A stretch of DNA of 64,000 bases. Origin: Actinacidiphila alni. Its GTDB lineage: Bacteria > Actinomycetota > Actinomycetes > Streptomycetales > Streptomycetaceae. Position 1 is the first letter of the stretch. Each line of letters opens with the position of its first letter. A model generated the notes under the pieces. The model worked only from the letters and a program-made list of their open reading frames with translations. It was not told where the DNA came from and did no database searches. Positions 6,835 through 15,616 of this stretch are shown here, piece by piece. The stretch covers positions 124,001-188,000 of the forward strand of contig NZ_FONG01000003.1 in the NCBI RefSeq assembly GCF_900112845.1. The letters are read 5' to 3'. The position numbers and the translations under genes were made by a program.

Positions 6835-9800
6835 TCAGGCGGGGACGACCTCCAGGCTGACCAGGCGGGCGTCCGTGGCCCGTCCGCCGGAGACGGCGAG
6901 GGCCACGTAGCGGGCGGTGGCGTCGGTGCCGAGGGTGGCGGTGCGGCCGCGGCGGCGCAGTTCGCCCGCGCCGCTGTACGTGAGGCCGTCGGTGCTGAAC
7001 TCGATCGCCGCCGCCGGTACCCGGCCGCCGGTCCAGGCGGTGCGGATCTCCCGGACGGCGACCGCGGCGCCCAGGTCCACGACCATCCGGCCGTTCGCCG
7101 AGCCGGGCCGCCAGGAGGTGGCCGGATCGCCGTCGACCGCGGCGGCCGGGTCGGACATGCCGGCGGGCAGCGGCCGGGTCGGGAAGGTCTCCCGGCCGCG
7201 GGCGATGTCGGCCAGCGGATACGGTGTGGCACCGCGCACGGTCACCTGCGCCGTACGGCCGGCCCGTACGTCCACCGCGGCGCTCGCGCCCGACGGCGTG
7301 CGGACCAGCAGCCGGGCGGCGGGGCCGCTGACCCGGACGGTCGCGGCGTCCACCACCTCGATCCGCAGCCCGGTGGGGACCGGACCCCAGGCACGGGAGG
7401 TCAGGGTGAAGCGGGCCGGGGCGACGGCGGCGGACGCGGCGGCCAGCTCGACGCTCACCTCGGTGCCGTCCGCGGTGACGCGCTGCGTGCCGGCGTACAG
7501 CGTGAGCCGGGACCGGCTCTGCGGCACCGACACGGTGGTCGCGACGGCCTCGGCCGAGAGATTGAACAGGCTCAGGTGCCCGCCCGCCGTGCTCGCCCGC
7601 ACCGCCGCGCTGCCGGCCCGCGGCGCGGGCAGCGCCGCGGCGGCCCGCACCTTCCGCGGGTCGCCGGACGGCAGGCCCTCCACCAGCAACGGCTCGGCGG
7701 GACCGTCGGACAGCAGCACCTGATCGCCGTACACCGACAGCGGGTTGGCGGCGCCCCGTACGACCAGGCCGGCGCGCCCGTCGACCGACAGCCAGCCGCC
7801 GTGACTGGTCAGATCGGCCTCGGGGAAGCGGACCAGATCCGTCCAGGTCTGCCCGTCCGCCGAACCCTGCACACGGTAGGCGCGCGCCGCCGCCGTCTCC
7901 CAGCGCAGCGTCACCCGGTCGAAGGTGCGCGCGGCACCGAGATCGACGGCCAGCCAGCTGTCCGCGCGGCCCCGGTCGCCGACCGACACCGCCCAGCGGG
8001 TGGTCGCGTTGCCGTCCACGGCGAGCGCGGCGCCCTTGCCGCTGTCGGCGGACGAGGCCGTGGCCGTACCGCCCTGCGCGAGGTCGGGTCCTGACGCGCC
8101 GTCACGGACCTCGAAGGCGTACAGCGAGTAGCCGTAGGTGGTGTGGCCTGCCACGCCCAGCATGCGCACATAACGCCAGGAGCCGCTCGGCACCGACAGC
8201 TCGTCGACCCGCGGCCCCGGGCCGACACCGGCGTTGCCGCTGTCCTGCGAGGCGACGGTGACGCTGCCCTCGGCGGCGGTGTACGTCCGCCCGCCGTCGA
8301 GCCCCGCGACCCCGGGCATGGTCAGATTCTGCACCCGCAGCGAACCCTCGCCGGCCGCCGTACCGCTGGTCGCGTAGACCACCTCGCCCGACGGCAGGGT
8401 GGTGAAACCGGCGGTGCCGGAGTCCAGGGTCAGTACGGTCGCGGTCGCGTCGAAGCCGTCGCGGACCGCGCGATAGGTCGTCACCGACCGCTTGAGCACC
8501 TTCGCCGCCGTCGCGGGCAGGAACATCGGCGTCGGACCGCTGAGCGCGAACAGCCAGTCGTCGTGCGCCGGCTGCCAGGCGAACTTCACAAAGCCCGGCT
8601 TGCTCACCGCGCCCGCCCAGGCGGCCGGGGTCTGGTGCGCCACCAGGCCGGGGCCGGTGCCGAAGTCCTGGAGCCCGGAGGCCCGTTGGAACATCTCGGT
8701 GTCCGACAGCGGCCGGACGACACCGCCGTGCGCGGCCCGCCACTCGTGCAGCAGATAGCTGATCGCCACCTCGGCGCGGGCCTCCGGCTCGTACTTCGCC
8801 TCGCCCGAGAACTTCGCCAGCCGGTAGAGCGGCGCGTACGCCTGGTACGGCGCCAGCCGCGCCGCCATCGCGGCCTCGCCCCACGCCGCCGTACGGTCGC
8901 CCGCGACCTGGGCGAGGAACGCCAGCGGGATCACGTCGCGGCCGTACAGATGCTCCCGGTCGTTGACCATCGGCATCAGCGGCTCGCCCGCGTCGCTCAT
9001 CACCATCAGCAGAGTGCGCCACAGCTGATCGGCGTTCGGCTGCGCGGTCAGCACCTCCGGCAGCGGCCGGCCCGCGGTGATGAAGTGCGCCGAGTTGCGG
9101 CCCGAGGTGCGCCACAACTCCTGCTGGTAGTGCGGCCCGAAGGAACCGTGATTCTCCACGATGAAGGTGTCGTACAGATTCTGCGCGGTGTTCTCGCTGA
9201 CCGCGACACCGTCCACCACCGCCGGATTGGCCCGGTCGGCGGCCGGGAGCCCGGTCTCGTTGCGGCTCCACCGGCCGTACGCCGCGCTCCAGTCGGCGTG
9301 CCGCGGGTCGTCGGCGGCCCACGCGAGACCGGGCGCCAGCGACTGGGCGTAGACGCCCATTTCCTCCAGCTTGGTGTCGCCGACGAAGCCGCCCTTGAGC
9401 CCGTTGGGCGTCCACGTACCGGACGCCGGGTCGTTCCCGGTGCCCAACGACGTGGTGAAGGCGGCCTGTTCGCGCACGATCGTGTCGATGTACCCCTGCG
9501 TCTGCGCGTCCAACTGGTCCCAGAGCAGCCGCGCGGCGAGCACGAAGTAGAGCTGGAAGGTGGTGTCGAAGAAGAGGGTGCGGCCCCATTCGGTGCCGCC
9601 GGTCAGCCGGTTGGACGCGGCGAAGTGCTTGATCGTGGCCAGCGTGTGCGAGCGCAGCGTCTCCTTGTCGACGCCAGCGCTGTCCGCGTCGTACGTGCCG
9701 CGGGTCAGCAGCACCGCATTGCCGAGGACGACGACGAAGTTGTAGTCGGTGCGGGTGTAGTACCCGGCCTTGGCGTCCCACTGCGTCTCGGCCCAGCGGG

Positions 9801-10020
9801 TGTGGGTGAGCAGCGCCTGGTAGTACGCGGCGGCGACGTCGTCGTCCGGGGCGTGGCCCGGCCCGTGGCCCGGCGTCCATCCGCCGGGGGAACTGTGGCC
9901 CGCGGGCGCGGCGTCTGCCGAGGCCGCGCCGACCGACAGCGGGGTGGCGACGGCCAGCGAGGTGAGTGCGGCCAGTTGGGCGAAACGCCGACGGCCCAGT
10001 CCTGCGGGGTCAGTGGCCAC
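6835..10020 (-). CDS. Tat-secreted glycan-active protein with two F5/8C domains
   Basis: This 1061-residue protein starts at GTG 10020 behind GAGGAG. A twin-arginine signal (GLGRRRFAQLAALTSLAVA, residues 7-25) ends near ASADA. Residues 45-560 are helix-rich with many Trp/Tyr/Phe, such as HTRWAETQWDAKAGYYTRTD and GGTEWGRTLFFDTTFQLYF, suggesting an alpha/alpha-toroid catalytic or binding domain. I cannot place it in a named GH or PL family. Discoidin/F5-8C (CBM32-like) domains lie at about 640-760 (TASSADSGKGAALAVDGNA) and 950-1060 (SDPAAAVDGDPATSWRPG). It probably acts on an extracellular polysaccharide. A LacI-type palindrome overlaps its promoter, and the GH31 gene carries a similar one. Confidence 0.75.
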   Translation of the reverse strand: MATDPAGLGRRRFAQLAALTSLAVATPLSVGAASADAAPAGHSSPGGWTPGHGPGHAPDDDVAAAYYQALLTHTRWAETQWDAKAGYYTRTDYNFVVVLGNAVLLTRGTYDADSAGVDKETLRSHTLATIKHFAASNRLTGGTEWGRTLFFDTTFQLYFVLAARLLWDQLDAQTQGYIDTIVREQAAFTTSLGTGNDPASGTWTPNGLKGGFVGDTKLEEMGVYAQSLAPGLAWAADDPRHADWSAAYGRWSRNETGLPAADRANPAVVDGVAVSENTAQNLYDTFIVENHGSFGPHYQQELWRTSGRNSAHFITAGRPLPEVLTAQPNADQLWRTLLMVMSDAGEPLMPMVNDREHLYGRDVIPLAFLAQVAGDRTAAWGEAAMAARLAPYQAYAPLYRLAKFSGEAKYEPEARAEVAISYLLHEWRAAHGGVVRPLSDTEMFQRASGLQDFGTGPGLVAHQTPAAWAGAVSKPGFVKFAWQPAHDDWLFALSGPTPMFLPATAAKVLKRSVTTYRAVRDGFDATATVLTLDSGTAGFTTLPSGEVVYATSGTAAGEGSLRVQNLTMPGVAGLDGGRTYTAAEGSVTVASQDSGNAGVGPGPRVDELSVPSGSWRYVRMLGVAGHTTYGYSLYAFEVRDGASGPDLAQGGTATASSADSGKGAALAVDGNATTRWAVSVGDRGRADSWLAVDLGAARTFDRVTLRWETAAARAYRVQGSADGQTWTDLVRFPEADLTSHGGWLSVDGRAGLVVRGAANPLSVYGDQVLLSDGPAEPLLVEGLPSGDPRKVRAAAALPAPRAGSAAVRASTAGGHLSLFNLSAEAVATTVSVPQSRSRLTLYAGTQRVTADGTEVSVELAAASAAVAPARFTLTSRAWGPVPTGLRIEVVDAATVRVSGPAARLLVRTPSGASAAVDVRAGRTAQVTVRGATPYPLADIARGRETFPTRPLPAGMSDPAAAVDGDPATSWRPGSANGRMVVDLGAAVAVREIRTAWTGGRVPAAAIEFSTDGLTYSGAGELRRRGRTATLGTDATARYVALAVSGGRATDARLVSLEVVPA

Positions 10021-10038
10021 GGTAGTGCTCCTCGTTTA

Positions 10039-10050
10039 GACAACGTTGTC
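10039..10050. promoter_or_regulatory. LacI-type operator GACAACGTTGTC
   Basis: A perfect 12-bp palindrome with central CG, typical of LacI-family sites, lies 19-30 bp upstream of the GTG at 10020. A close relative (TGACACCGTTGTCA) precedes the GH31 gene. No LacI gene lies in the window. Confidence 0.65.
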
Positions 10051-10235
10051 ATCCCGTTGCCCGTCATTCTTTGCGGTCGTGGTCGCGCGCGTCAAGACAT
10101 GAGGGGCAGCGGATCGGTGTATCCGCCCGCCGTCACCCGGCAGAGACCGGACTCAGGTGGCGGTCGGGATGCACGGGGCTGCCGGGGCGGCTGTGACGCT
10201 ACGGCGCCGGATCCGCGCGCCCGGACGTCCCGGCA

Positions 10236-10241
10236 TAGGGT
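10236..10241 (+). promoter_or_regulatory. -10 element of a leaderless promoter (TAGGGT)
   Basis: TAGGGT ends 6 nt before the GTG at 10248, and no Shine-Dalgarno sequence is present. This indicates a leaderless transcript for the ammonia-lyase gene. No clear -35 is visible. Confidence 0.45.
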
Positions 10242-10247
10242 GCGCTG

Positions 10248-11252
10248 GTGATCTCCTCCCCGCGGCCCCCGGCCGGCGCCGCTCCCGTCACCCTCGACGA
10301 CGTCCGTGACGCCGCCGCCCGGATCGCCGGTGTCGCGCACCGCACCCCGGTACTGCGCTCGCGCACCCTGGACGCGCTCGTCGGCGCCGAAGTCCATCTG
10401 AAGTGCGAGAATTTCCAGCGCATCGGCGCCTTCAAATTCCGCGGCGCCTACAACGCCGCCTCCCGGCTGTCACCGCGGCAGCTCGCCAAGGGCATCGCCG
10501 CCTACTCCTCGGGCAATCACGCCCAAGCCGTCGCGCTCGCCGCCCGCGAACTGGGCAGCAGCGCCGTGATCCTCATGCCGGAGGACACCCCGCGCTCCAA
10601 GCGGGAGGCCACCGAGGGCTACGGCGCCAAAGTGGTCACCTACGACCGTTACACCGGTGACCGGGTCGCCATCGGCGAGGCGCTGGCCGCCGAACGCGGC
10701 CTGTCCCTCATCCCGCCCTACGAGCACCCGCACGTCATCGCGGGGCAGGGCACCGCGGCGCTCGAACTCCTCGACGAGACCGGCCCGTTGGACGCCCTCG
10801 TCGTCCCGGTCGGCGGCGGCGGACTGATCGCGGGCAGCGCGACCGCCGCCAAGGGACTGCACAGCGGCATCCGGGTGATCGGCGTCGAGCCGGAGGCGGG
10901 CGACGACACCCGCCGCTCCCTCGCGGCCGGCCGGCGCGTCTCCATCCCCGTCCCGCGCACCATCGCCGACGGCCAGGCCGCCGACATCCCCGGCGAGCTG
11001 ACCTTCTCTGTCAACCGGCGGCTGGTCGACGACATCGCCCTGGTCACCGACGACGCGATCCGCGCGGCCATGCGCTTCGCCTTCGAACGCCTGAAAATCG
11101 TCCTCGAACCCAGCGGCGCCTCCGCACTCGCCGCCCTTCTCGCCCACAGCGTCACCCCGCTCCCGCCGCGCGTCGGCGTCATCCTCTCCGGCGGCAACAT
11201 CGACACCGGCCGCTTCGCGGAGCTGTGCGGGACGCCCCCGGCGCAGGACTGA
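10248..11252 (+). CDS. PLP-dependent threonine/serine (or 3-hydroxyaspartate) ammonia-lyase
   Basis: This 334-residue fold-type II PLP enzyme has the Schiff-base lysine in GAFKFRGA (near residue 65). The substrate/phosphate loop is SSGNHAQAVALAARE, the glycine loop is PVGGGGLIAG, and a C-terminal SGGN binds the PLP ring. It lacks an ACT regulatory domain, so it is the short, catabolic or racemase-like type (threonine dehydratase, serine racemase or threo-3-hydroxyaspartate dehydratase). Sequence alone does not separate these. The GTG start at 10248 is favoured by the adjacent -10 element. It is a single gene ending in a strong bidirectional hairpin. Confidence 0.88.
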   Translation: MISSPRPPAGAAPVTLDDVRDAAARIAGVAHRTPVLRSRTLDALVGAEVHLKCENFQRIGAFKFRGAYNAASRLSPRQLAKGIAAYSSGNHAQAVALAARELGSSAVILMPEDTPRSKREATEGYGAKVVTYDRYTGDRVAIGEALAAERGLSLIPPYEHPHVIAGQGTAALELLDETGPLDALVVPVGGGGLIAGSATAAKGLHSGIRVIGVEPEAGDDTRRSLAAGRRVSIPVPRTIADGQAADIPGELTFSVNRRLVDDIALVTDDAIRAAMRFAFERLKIVLEPSGASALAALLAHSVTPLPPRVGVILSGGNIDTGRFAELCGTPPAQD

Positions 11253-11293
11253 GGACCGGAGACCACGGTCTTTCGGACCGGGAGCACAGCGGT

Positions 11294-11325
11294 ACGGGCC
11301 CGCACGCGGTCGCGTGCGGGCCCGT
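11294..11325. terminator. Bidirectional 15-bp hairpin between convergent genes
   Basis: ACGGGCCCGCACGCG, a 2-nt loop and its exact complement lie between the ammonia-lyase stop (11252) and the GH31 stop (11343). It can serve both convergent transcripts. Confidence 0.8.
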
Positions 11326-11342
11326 CACTCCGGGGAGGGGAT

Positions 11343-14300
11343 TCAGGAGCGGTAGCCGATGGCCACCGGCGCGTGCACACTGCGGGACGGCAGGGTGACC
11401 GTCAGCGAATGGGCGGCGCTGTCGTAGTGGTAGGCGTCAGGACGCAGGGTTCTGCCGCCCGCGGTGACATGACCCGGATCGGTCACGCCGAGCAGCGTCA
11501 CCGTCCATTGGCGGCTCGTGACCTGGCCGCGGAAGGAGCCCACGGCCGGGCCGATGGTGACGGTGTGCCGTGAGCCGCTCTCGCGGTACTGGATCCTCGT
11601 GGTGGCGCTGCGGCCCGGCCCCGTCGAGACGCCGTTGTCCTCGTAGAGGGTCGAGGTGCCGGAGGCACCCGCGGCGACGGTGAGCGTCACCTTGTTCAGC
11701 GGCGCCTTGTCGTTGGCGGTGACATTGCTCGTGCGGGTCGGGATGGTGGCGCCCGCCTTGACGAAGACGGGCATCCGGTCGAGGCCGGTGGTGATGTTCT
11801 GCGTGGTGCCGCCGGCGTAGGTCTGCCCGGTGAAGTAGTCGGTCCACTGGTGGCCCGGCGGGAACCACACGGACGTCGTGGCGGTGTCGCCGGGCGACGT
11901 CACGGGGGCGACGAGCATGTCCGAGCCGTAGAAGTACTCACTGCCGGCCGTGCTGTACGCCTGCGGCTCGTCCGGGTACTCCAGATAGGTGGCGCGGACC
12001 ACCGGCACACCGGTGGTGGCCGCCTGCTGCGCGAGGGAGTAGGTGTAAGGCACCAGATTCTCGCGGAGGTTGAGGAATTTGTCCGCCGACTGCCGGGCCT
12101 GCGCGCCGTACTGCCAGGGCAGCCGGTCGCTGTGGTTGGAGTGCAGCCGGTCGATCGGCTGGAAGGTGCCGAGCTGCACCCAGCGGGCGTACAGATCGTC
12201 GGGCAGCTTGTGCGTGGTGTGCGTGCCGCTGCCGTCGGTGTACGTCTCGGAGCCGGTGAGGCCCGTCATGTCGTTGTGGCCGCCGATGTCGTGGCTGACC
12301 GCGGACATGCCGGTGGCCGCCGACTCGCCGGGCGTGTAACCGACTTCGGAGCGCAGCGTGCCCCAGTCCGAGGCGGTGTCACCGGTGAAGTGCACCGTGG
12401 TGCGCTTGTCGGCCCACGGCCCGGTCGGCAGTCCCTGCTGGCCGCTGTAGCCGCCCGCCTGGAGCGAGCCGTACGCCCGGGAGGTGACGAAGCCGCGGCC
12501 GATCGCCGGAGCGGAGTCCAGGGCGTAGGCCTGGTTGATCCACGCGTCGGGCGTGACGCCCTGGAGCGAGGACTGCGAGTTGTCGCAGCACCAGTCGAGC
12601 CACCAGAAGTCCACGCCCTGCTGGTCCATGGTGCGGTGCAGGTCCATGTACGCCTGGAGCTGGTTGGGGTCGCCGAAGTCGAAGGTGTAGCAGTCGCCGC
12701 CGGCGCTCGCGCCGCCCGCGCAACCGCCCTTGGACAGCTTGCCCTTGGCGGTCGCCTGCGCCTGCGCGAACCGCGGGTCGGAGGCCAGGATGCTCGGGTG
12801 CGTGTTGAGCGTGTTGTGCAGGCCCTGCGACTGCGACCAGTCGAAGAACGCCTTCGGGTCGGGGAATTTGGCCGGGTCGATCTCCCAACCGCTCCAGGTG
12901 TTGGGCGACTTGAAGTCCGTGTCGGTCACCAGCACGTCCAGCGGGACGCCTTCGGAGCGGAAGGCGGGCAGGATCGTGTTCTCGTAGTCCGCGGCCGTGC
13001 GGTCGATGTACTCCGAGTACCAGACGCCGTACGCCCACTGCGGCAGCAGCTCCGGCGGACCGGTCAGCGTGGCCAGATCCGTCAGCGCCCGCTTGTAGTC
13101 GTGGCCGTAGCCGAAGACATAACCGTCCTGGTACGGGGCGCCGCCCTGCGTCGCGCGCTGGGTGACCTTGCGGGTGGCCGGGTCGTAGAGCGCGGAGGAG
13201 GTGTCGTCCAACAGGTACCAACCGTCCTTGTAGAGCAGGCCGGGCGTGGTGGTCGGGTCGCCGTTGTCACCGTTGAGCCCGTCCAGGCTGCGCCGGTAGC
13301 CGCCCAGCGCGAGGTGCGGCTGCGGGGCCGCCGCGCCGGACGCGGTCACCGACACGGTGTCCAGATTGATGTGGCAACTGGCCGCGTCGGGGCAGCCGAT
13401 GGCCAGGTCGTTGTCGCCGGCCTTGAGCGTCACCGGCACCGAGGCGGTCTGCCAGGTGTCCCAACTGCCCGTCGCGGGAAGGGACAGCGTGCTCGTCGTA
13501 CCGCCGGAGGTCACCGACGCGGTACGGGTCTGGTTCAGGCCGTCGCCGCCCGTGGAGTTGGCGTACCGCACCTGGAGGTCGTACGTGCCGTCGGCCGGCA
13601 CACCGACGACGTGCGTGGTGACGCCGGAGCCCTGGTTGAGTTCGGCGAGGAAGCCGCTGCCGGAGTAGCCACGGTGATCGGTGGCGATCTTCGCGGAGCC
13701 CGCGATCCTGGTCGCCTCGGCCTCGCAGCTCGCGCCGTAGGCGCAGTCGGTGATCGCGGTCGTCGCGGTCGACGGGAAGCCGCCGCCCGGCGTCACGAGG
13801 GCGACGCTGTCGACGTTGACATTGCCGGAGTCCGCCGCGGCCTTGGTCAGCGTGATCGAGTGGTGGCCGGCAGGAAGCTGCACCGAGCTGCTGACCTGGC
13901 CCCAGGTGTCCCAACTGCCGGTCACCGGCAGGCTGAGCGTCCTGGCGGCGCCGCCGTCCACGGTCAGGGTGAGGGTGCGGGTGGTGTTCTGGCCGTCGCC
14001 CGCCTGGGAGTTGGCGTACCGCGCGTCGAATTGGTAGGTGCCCGCGGTCGCGACGTCCACGTCGGCCGACATCGAGCTGCCGGTGCCCTGGAAGCCGGCG
14101 AGGAAGCCGGCGCCGGTGTAGCCGGTGTGGTCGGATGCGACGCCGAGCCCGCTGTACGACAGGCTCTCCGCCTCGCACAGGGCGCCGACCGCGCAGCTGA
14201 TCCGCTGCCAGGGCGCCGCCGTCACCGGCATGGAGCCGGCCGTCAGCCGCACCGACAGATTGCGGGCGGTGAAGGGACCGGAGCCCACCTGGTAACGCAG

Positions 14301-14612
14301 CGTCAGCGCACTGGTCCTGACGGTCAGCCAGCCGTTGGCGGTGCTCGAGGTGTACGAGGCCGGGGTGAAGTCGCCGCGGCCGATCGCGTTGAAGGTCGCG
14401 CTGTCGGTGAACTTCCCGTTCTGGGCGTATTCGGTGCGGATCAGGGTCGGGGACAGCACCTGGAAGCGGGCGTCCCCGGAGGTCACCGTCGGAATACGGT
14501 GCCCGGCGGAGTGCCCGCCCGACCCCGCCGACGCCTGTCCCGTCCCGGCCACGGTCATGGCCGCCGTGCACGCGGCGAGGGCGACGACGGTGAGGTGCCG
14601 CCGTATCCGCAT
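11343..14612 (-). CDS. Secreted GH31 alpha-glycosidase with two CBM35-like domains
   Basis: This 1089-residue exported enzyme starts at ATG 14612, where a signal peptide begins (MRIRRHLTVVALAACTAAM, cleavage near QASA). The open frame upstream to 15860 is only the repeat array and is rejected. Two similar modules opening with CEAE (about residues 146-275 and 294-420) share YANS and GDGQNTTRT / GDGLNQTRT, as in CBM35/CBM6-type modules. The GH31 barrel follows: the nucleophile motif is DFWWLDWCCDN near residue 672 and the acid/base region is SHDIGGH near 775. A DUF5110-like tail contains LYEDNG. GH31 enzymes cleave alpha-glucosidic or alpha-xylosidic links; the exact substrate is unknown. A LacI-type operator lies 118 bp upstream. 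Confidence 0.9.
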   Translation of the reverse strand: MRIRRHLTVVALAACTAAMTVAGTGQASAGSGGHSAGHRIPTVTSGDARFQVLSPTLIRTEYAQNGKFTDSATFNAIGRGDFTPASYTSSTANGWLTVRTSALTLRYQVGSGPFTARNLSVRLTAGSMPVTAAPWQRISCAVGALCEAESLSYSGLGVASDHTGYTGAGFLAGFQGTGSSMSADVDVATAGTYQFDARYANSQAGDGQNTTRTLTLTVDGGAARTLSLPVTGSWDTWGQVSSSVQLPAGHHSITLTKAAADSGNVNVDSVALVTPGGGFPSTATTAITDCAYGASCEAEATRIAGSAKIATDHRGYSGSGFLAELNQGSGVTTHVVGVPADGTYDLQVRYANSTGGDGLNQTRTASVTSGGTTSTLSLPATGSWDTWQTASVPVTLKAGDNDLAIGCPDAASCHINLDTVSVTASGAAAPQPHLALGGYRRSLDGLNGDNGDPTTTPGLLYKDGWYLLDDTSSALYDPATRKVTQRATQGGAPYQDGYVFGYGHDYKRALTDLATLTGPPELLPQWAYGVWYSEYIDRTAADYENTILPAFRSEGVPLDVLVTDTDFKSPNTWSGWEIDPAKFPDPKAFFDWSQSQGLHNTLNTHPSILASDPRFAQAQATAKGKLSKGGCAGGASAGGDCYTFDFGDPNQLQAYMDLHRTMDQQGVDFWWLDWCCDNSQSSLQGVTPDAWINQAYALDSAPAIGRGFVTSRAYGSLQAGGYSGQQGLPTGPWADKRTTVHFTGDTASDWGTLRSEVGYTPGESAATGMSAVSHDIGGHNDMTGLTGSETYTDGSGTHTTHKLPDDLYARWVQLGTFQPIDRLHSNHSDRLPWQYGAQARQSADKFLNLRENLVPYTYSLAQQAATTGVPVVRATYLEYPDEPQAYSTAGSEYFYGSDMLVAPVTSPGDTATTSVWFPPGHQWTDYFTGQTYAGGTTQNITTGLDRMPVFVKAGATIPTRTSNVTANDKAPLNKVTLTVAAGASGTSTLYEDNGVSTGPGRSATTRIQYRESGSRHTVTIGPAVGSFRGQVTSRQWTVTLLGVTDPGHVTAGGRTLRPDAYHYDSAAHSLTVTLPSRSVHAPVAIGYRS

Positions 14613-14729
14613 GCCGTGCGTCCCGCGCCACGCTGGTCTTCTTCTCACGGACAACTCCGTCCTGAAGCGGGCCTCTCGGCCCGTCGTGAGGTACCGCCGG
14701 TCGTCCCGGTCGCTCGGCCCGCACCGTCC

Positions 14730-14743
14730 TGACACCGTTGTCA
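14730..14743. promoter_or_regulatory. LacI-type operator TGACACCGTTGTCA before GH31
   Basis: This near-palindrome with central CG differs by one base from TGACAACGTTGTCA. The counterpart palindrome at 10039 precedes the other large secreted glycan protein, suggesting joint control. Confidence 0.55.
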
Positions 14744-14834
14744 GCCCCGCCCCTCGCGGGGCGGCGGACGCAGGCGGCGCAATCGGCGGAACGGCTGTAC
14801 GGGGAGGTGCAGCGGACACCTCCCGGGCCCGTTC

Positions 14835-14851
14835 CATCGTTGGAAACGATG
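14835..14851. promoter_or_regulatory. Unassigned 7-bp inverted repeat CATCGTT-GGA-AACGATG
   Basis: Perfect 7-bp arms with a 3-nt spacer lie 223 bp upstream of GH31 and just before the repeat array. It could be a second operator; no regulator is assigned. Confidence 0.35.
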
Positions 14852-14889
14852 CCCGAGGCATGACAACACAGCCGCAGGCGGGTGTCCAG

Positions 14890-15610
14890 GTCCCGGGCGG
14901 ACAACGTTCCGCTCGCGCGGGGCGGTGCCGGATCCGGGGTGCGCCCCGGGCTCCGGGCCTTCGCGCGGGCGGTGCCGGATCTGGGGCGCAGCCTGAGCGC
15001 GGGGCGGTTGCGCGGGTGGTGCCGTATCCGGGTGGGCGCCGGGCGCCGGTCGCTCGCGCGGGTGTGCGGATCCGGGACTCCAGGCCCGGCCCGCCTGTTC
15101 GGCTGCCGCAGGACCCGAGCGGGCCTCGTATGCCAGCCGCTCGCGGGTGGTGCGGATCTGGGCCCTGGGCCGGGCGCGCCTGTTCGGGTGTCGCAGGACC
15201 CGAACGGGCCTTGTATGCCGGCCGCTCGCGGGTGGTGCCGATCCGGGGCCCCGGATCGGGCGCGCCTGCTCGCGTGTTGCCAGGCCCGAGTGGGCCTCGG
15301 ACATCGGCGGCTCGCGCGGGCGGTGCCGGATCTGTGCGGGACCGGGGTGGCTGCGCGGGTGTCGCGGGATCCGAGTGGGCTTCGGGCGCCGGCCGCTCGC
15401 GGGTGGTGCGGATCCGGGGCGCCGGGTACGGCTCGCCTGTTCGGGTGTTGGAGGACCCGAGCGGGCCTCCGCCGCCGGCCGCTCGCGCGGTCGGTGCCGG
15501 ATCCGGGGCCCCGGAGCACGGTGCCTGCCCGGGTGTTGCCGTACCCGAGTGGGTCTCGGACGCCGGCCGCTCGCGCGGTCGGTGCCGGATCTGTGCGGGC
15601 CTGGCGGCGA
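14890..15610. repeat. Non-coding tandem array, about 86-bp period, each unit with a hairpin
   Basis: The phrase GCCGCTCGCG followed by GGTGGTGC or a variant recurs at about 15049, 15136, 15221, 15307, 15392, 15478 and 15566, giving periods of 85-88 bp. Degraded copies lie upstream, for about eight units in all. Most units contain an inverted repeat of the form TTCGGGT-N8-ACCCGAA, best seen near 15183-15207. Units differ by substitutions, some of which keep base pairing. All six frames are open because stops are rare at this GC content, but no frame has coding character or domains. It fills the gap between the GH31 and alpha/beta-hydrolase genes. Confidence 0.8.
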
Positions 15611-15616
15611 AGGCCG

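Noticed and set aside
14890..15610. CRISPR array
   Set aside because: Units are diverged over their full 86 bp with no constant short repeat and unique spacers, and no cas genes are near.
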